DNA of 45,443 nucleotides, from NCBI GenBank assembly GCA_017399905.1, contig JAFQAR010000069.1:1-45443 (forward strand). Direction: 5' to 3'. Made by a program: the position numbers and the translations under genes. Below, one piece after another: positions 42,489-45,443 of this stretch. This DNA is from Bacteroidales bacterium (lineage in GTDB: Bacteria; Bacteroidota; Bacteroidia; Bacteroidales; UBA932). Each line of letters starts with the position of its first letter. The first letter of the stretch is position 1. The notes under the pieces are model-generated. The model was given only the letters and a program-made list of their open reading frames with translations, searched no databases and had not been told where the DNA came from.

Positions 42489-44336
42489 ATGAAAGACGAA
42501 TTATACATGACACGGCAGGCGGAGCTGCTGCACAAGTCGATGGAGTCGGTTGTGCGCAGGTATTCTCCGTCGCTTGCCGGTTACGGCGACCTCTGCCGCC
42601 AGCTCGGCAAGGTGGCCAACAGAGCCAAGGAATATTCGGACAGGTCCTTCGTCATCCTGGTGGCAGGTCCTGTCAAGTCGGGCAAGTCCACATTCGTCAA
42701 CCTTGTTGCGAATTCCTTTGTGAGCCCGACGCATTTCCTGGAATGTACGGTGCGCCCGTCCATAATTTCCTGCACGGACGGAAAGTCGGAGGAGAAGATA
42801 ACGGTCTACCGTTCAAGCGACCCTTCCCGCAGCCGTGAAGAGCAGGTGGATGCCGTCATTGACAGTCTGCGGGGCCTCATCAGGCCGGAGGAAGTGCCTG
42901 ATGTTACCAGGACGGAATGGCCTCTGACCGAGGAGAATGTGGAAAAGCACATAGCCCTTGATTTCGGAGACATAGGCGAGGACGAGACTCTCATATCGAC
43001 TATAATGACTCCGGGAGGAAAGCTGCTTTCACCGGATGTCTACCTCATAGACATGCCTGGATTCGACGGTTCGAGAGCCAATCTCGATGATCCGCTGTAC
43101 CATACGATAGCGGCCAGGGCGGACCTTGTGATCCTGGTCCAGAGCTCCAATTCGGCAATCACGAAAGTGTCCGACGAATTCTTCCGCCTCCTCGAGAACA
43201 ACAACAGGAAGGTCCCTGTATGTCTCGTGCACAATGTGTTTGATTCCGCATACTGGCGTGACCCGGCCAGAAAGGATGAAGTGATAAGGGAGCAGATGGA
43301 CTATGCCGTCTCGAAGATAAAGGGCAAAGGCTTCAATCTGGATTCCCGTAACGTCTATGCCGTCAATCTCGGCATGGTCTGGGACTGGAGGACCAGGGAG
43401 TTCTCCTCCGATGAGGCGTCTCTCGAGGCTGCTGCCGGAGCTTTTGCACGTGCGGAAGAGGAAATGCTTGATGTCCTGATGTCCCAGAGGGATATAATCA
43501 GGGTGCGCAATGTGGTGGAACGTACCCATCAGCAGCTTGAAATACTTATGACGATGCTCCGCGGCAGGATCGCCGATTCCGAAGGCCGCCTGTCGCGTCA
43601 TGACGAGGCCCGTGCTGCCTTCGATGCGCTCATCACCAGGGATATCGCTGTCGACGAATCCGTTTCCGTGGATTATCAGGCCATGAAGGACGAGATCATG
43701 AACATCTATACACTGGCGAAGAAGTCGGTTTCCGGCCGTTACAGCGTCAAGGAGACGAGGGAGCTGGTGGCCCGCTTCATCGATGACTGCCGCAAGGCCA
43801 TCGGCCGCAAGGTCGAAGAAGGCCTGAAGCTGATCTCCGCGCAGGCATCCGGAGAGGAAGTCGCCATGTGGAAGGGAGATATGGCCTCTGTACTCCGTAC
43901 GTACGGCATCACGGCTCCGCTGCCGCAGTTCACCTTGCCGGACTTCCGTCCGATGCTTCCGGACCTTTCGATGCTTGATGAGTCAAGGATCGTCCCATGG
44001 GCCCTTTTCAAATACAGGAACACAAGGATAAACGAATTCCTCCACCATGTATGCCGTTATCTTGTCGGTCCGGAATCTTCGGCTTCGCAGGAGCAGAGCT
44101 ACATCAGCTTCATCCTGCCTGCAGCTGTAGCGGAGGAAGCCGGGACAAGGGCTGATGCCCTCAAGGAGGCGCTGGAAGGCGTATATGTGAGGTTTATGGA
44201 AAAGAACCGTACGGAGGCTCTGAAGGCCATCTGTCAGGAGCCGAAGAAGTTGAAGGCGGACCTTGCCCTGCAGAAGGAACTGCTCGGAAGGCTTGAAGAA
44301 ATATATGTTTTGTCGGAAGAGACTTTAAGGATATGA
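42489..44336 (+). CDS. Dynamin-like GTPase
   Basis: Large GTPase of the bacterial dynamin-like group, 615 aa from ATG 42489. The P-loop is GPVKSGKST (60-68), switch II is D188-MPG in LIDMPGFDG, and a candidate G4 is HNVFD (248-252), which departs from the usual N/TKxD. After the GTPase domain comes a largely helical part (about 320-480) with ILMTMLRGRIADSEGRLSRH and EEGLKLISAQ, a Pro-rich short linker (about 485-505: PLPQFTLPDFRPMLPD), and a C-terminal helical region. No clear hydrophobic paddle or transmembrane helix is seen. Its last four bases overlap the start of the DUF697-like membrane gene (ATGA), so the two are translationally coupled. The role may be membrane remodelling or stress; it is not assigned. 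Confidence 0.85.
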   Translation: MKDELYMTRQAELLHKSMESVVRRYSPSLAGYGDLCRQLGKVANRAKEYSDRSFVILVAGPVKSGKSTFVNLVANSFVSPTHFLECTVRPSIISCTDGKSEEKITVYRSSDPSRSREEQVDAVIDSLRGLIRPEEVPDVTRTEWPLTEENVEKHIALDFGDIGEDETLISTIMTPGGKLLSPDVYLIDMPGFDGSRANLDDPLYHTIAARADLVILVQSSNSAITKVSDEFFRLLENNNRKVPVCLVHNVFDSAYWRDPARKDEVIREQMDYAVSKIKGKGFNLDSRNVYAVNLGMVWDWRTREFSSDEASLEAAAGAFARAEEEMLDVLMSQRDIIRVRNVVERTHQQLEILMTMLRGRIADSEGRLSRHDEARAAFDALITRDIAVDESVSVDYQAMKDEIMNIYTLAKKSVSGRYSVKETRELVARFIDDCRKAIGRKVEEGLKLISAQASGEEVAMWKGDMASVLRTYGITAPLPQFTLPDFRPMLPDLSMLDESRIVPWALFKYRNTRINEFLHHVCRYLVGPESSASQEQSYISFILPAAVAEEAGTRADALKEALEGVYVRFMEKNRTEALKAICQEPKKLKADLALQKELLGRLEEIYVLSEETLRI

Positions 44337-45292
44337 AACGCAATCTGATGCTTATAGCAGGAGTGTTTCTGGCGGTGCTGGCGATACTCCTTATGGGAAA
44401 TGTCATAACCGTAGGTGAAAAGCTTGGGGAAATATTCAATACGGTCTATGCGGAATATGCCTTTTATGTGCTGATCCTGCTTCTTGCGGTGATCTTTGTC
44501 GTCGGCCCTGTCATAAGGGTCCATTCCGCTCCGGAATTCCCGGCCTTGAATGTGGACGGGGAAGCCGATGCTTCCGAACTCCTGAAATTCGGAAGGAAGC
44601 TGGCGGCGAACTGCATGTACATAGAGGATGAAGAAAAGAGGAAGGAGCATCAGACGGAGCTTGGCAGAGAACTCCAGCTCTATTCTGCGGATGCCTCTCA
44701 GCTCAGACAGCTGCTTGACAGGGAAGTCATGCTCCGTTTCAACGGAGACCCTTCACTGGGTGTCAAGGGCATCGATTCCAAGATGAAGGAATGGGCGAAG
44801 TCGGTATTCCTCATCACCGCCCTTTCCCAGAACAGCCTTATAGATTCGGCTGTAGTCATGGTCATGAACTACAGACAGATAGAGGACCTTGTCCTGGCTA
44901 CAGGTTTCCGTCCTTCAAGAAGTCAGATGTTCCGTCTGTATGCGAAGATCCTCACGACGGCACTCATATCATACTGTACGTCCGAAATAGTTTCCGACCT
45001 TGCAGGAGAGACATCATTGACCGGAGCCCTTTCCGCTCTGAAGATACCGGGAGTAGTGACTGAATCCGCTGTCCAGGGAGCTGTGAATGCTCTCCTGACC
45101 CTCCGTATAGGATATGTGGCGCAGACCTGTCTCAGAGAGGGTCCGGATGCTCTCGCCGGCCGCCGACGCCGGGATGTCTCGCTCCAGGCCTTCCGTGCGG
45201 CCTTCGCGTCCATCCCTTCCGTCCTCGCCGGCACCGCCTCGGCCGTCGGCAAAGGTCTCGCCGGTCTTGTCCGTCGCCCTTCGGAAGACTAA
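44333..45292 (+). CDS. DUF697 (YcjF-like) membrane protein
   Basis: Membrane protein, 319 aa, partner of the GTPase. Two membrane helices near the start (about 5-23 and 40-62), a soluble segment with GRELQLYSADASQLRQLLDR, and a DUF697-like C-terminal domain (about 140-290: FLITALSQNSLIDSAVVMVM, YCTSEIVSDLAGETSLTG, GAVNALLTLRIGYVAQTCLR). The final LRIGYVAQ-type motif is typical of YcjF/DUF697. In E. coli, YcjF is next to the GTPase YcjX; here the GTPase is dynamin-like. The basic C-terminus (GRRRRD, then LVRRPSED) is likely cytoplasmic. A long terminator follows. Confidence 0.8.
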   Translation: MKRNLMLIAGVFLAVLAILLMGNVITVGEKLGEIFNTVYAEYAFYVLILLLAVIFVVGPVIRVHSAPEFPALNVDGEADASELLKFGRKLAANCMYIEDEEKRKEHQTELGRELQLYSADASQLRQLLDREVMLRFNGDPSLGVKGIDSKMKEWAKSVFLITALSQNSLIDSAVVMVMNYRQIEDLVLATGFRPSRSQMFRLYAKILTTALISYCTSEIVSDLAGETSLTGALSALKIPGVVTESAVQGAVNALLTLRIGYVAQTCLREGPDALAGRRRRDVSLQAFRAAFASIPSVLAGTASAVGKGLAGLVRRPSED

Positions 45293-45300
45293 CCAAATAA

Positions 45301-45349
45301 AAAAGAGGCTGACTAAAAAGTCTATATGACTGATTAGTCAGTCTCTTTT
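45301..45349 (+). terminator. Strong terminator after the dynamin/DUF697 unit
   Basis: AAAAGAGGCTGACTAA (45301-45316) pairs with TTAGTCAGTCTCTTTT (45334-45349), 16 bp with one G-U. An inner AGTC/GACT hairpin lies in the loop. The T-run ends the stem. Confidence 0.85.
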
Positions 45350-45382
45350 CTATATATATGGCTGCACCGGGAGGATGATAGT

Positions 45383-45432
45383 GATTGCGGAGGACTCCGT
45401 TCGCTTCGCTCACTCCGGCCCCTCCCACAATC
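45383..45432. repeat. Imperfect palindromic intergenic repeat near the window end
   Basis: GATTG (45383-45387) and GGAGG pair with CCTCC and CAATC (45428-45432) around GTTCGCTTCGCTCACTCC. On the other strand the core is AGTGAGCGAAGCGAACGGAG, a motif type that is widely scattered between genes in bacteria. It may continue beyond the window. Confidence 0.45.
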
Positions 45433-45443
45433 TACTTCGTCCC

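Noticed and set aside
45301-45349. Inverted repeat as a transposon end
   Set aside because: A- and T-runs flank a single long hairpin right after a stop codon; a terminator explains it, and no transposase is near.

Overview
The window is 45.4 kb of compact chromosomal DNA from a member of the Bacteroidota, most likely order Bacteroidales. The evidence is the gene content (rpoA end followed by rplQ, Lrp, a TopA without zinc fingers, an anSME-type radical SAM enzyme, LytS/LytTR regulators, Omp28- and OMP-barrel-type proteins) and the promoters: nearly every transcription unit is preceded by a TAnnTTTG box, and Shine-Dalgarno sequences are scarce. Genus cannot be fixed from the sequence alone. 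No rRNA, tRNA, CRISPR array, prophage or intact insertion sequence was seen, and no gene-free stretch exceeds 300 bases.

Layout. 1-1320: end of rpoA, rplQ, and a 5'-truncated Omp28-like gene. 1494-4956: a membrane pyrophosphatase converging with an orphan anSME-type radical SAM enzyme. 5043-5897: a secreted MORN-repeat protein with a TonB C-terminal domain. 6026-10440: an operon sufB-pnuC-sufC-sufD-ispE (Fe-S assembly, a vitamin transporter, isoprenoid synthesis). 10532-14798: an outer-membrane barrel protein with its own LytS-type kinase and LytTR regulator. 14908-16113: an orphan lipoprotein. 16287-22047 (minus strand): the complete elongasome operon mreB-mreC-mreD-mrdA-rodA. 22168-25790: ispD, an Lrp/AsnC regulator and topA. 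25954-30376: a class A penicillin-binding protein, ddl and prmC. 30631-37368: an orphan lipoprotein, a U32 peptidase-family RNA hydroxylase, a TPR protein and a degenerate M16 protein. 37371-45292: a DUF3109 protein, two small membrane proteins, hemW, a Xaa-Pro aminopeptidase, and a dynamin-like GTPase translationally coupled to a DUF697 (YcjF-like) membrane protein.

Functional themes are cell-wall elongation (MreBCD, PBP2, RodA, PBP1A, Ddl), isoprenoid precursors for lipid carriers (IspD, IspE), Fe-S assembly (SufBCD) and the Fe-S or radical enzymes that may use it (anSME, HemW, U32).

The most unusual signals are non-coding or remnant. (1) A 104-bp palindromic element with perfect 22-bp inverted ends is inserted in frame in prmC, in the linker before the methyltransferase fold. 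(2) An RHS-core coding remnant follows prmC directly. (3) Dispersed-repeat motifs lie in the leaders of sufB and prmC; the sufB one can form two mutually exclusive hairpins. (4) Ten-base inverted arms bracket the lrp promoter exactly. (5) A roughly 70-nt cloverleaf-like intergenic sequence lies downstream of rodA. (6) The dynamin/DUF697 pair at the right end is the best candidate for an under-described protein system.
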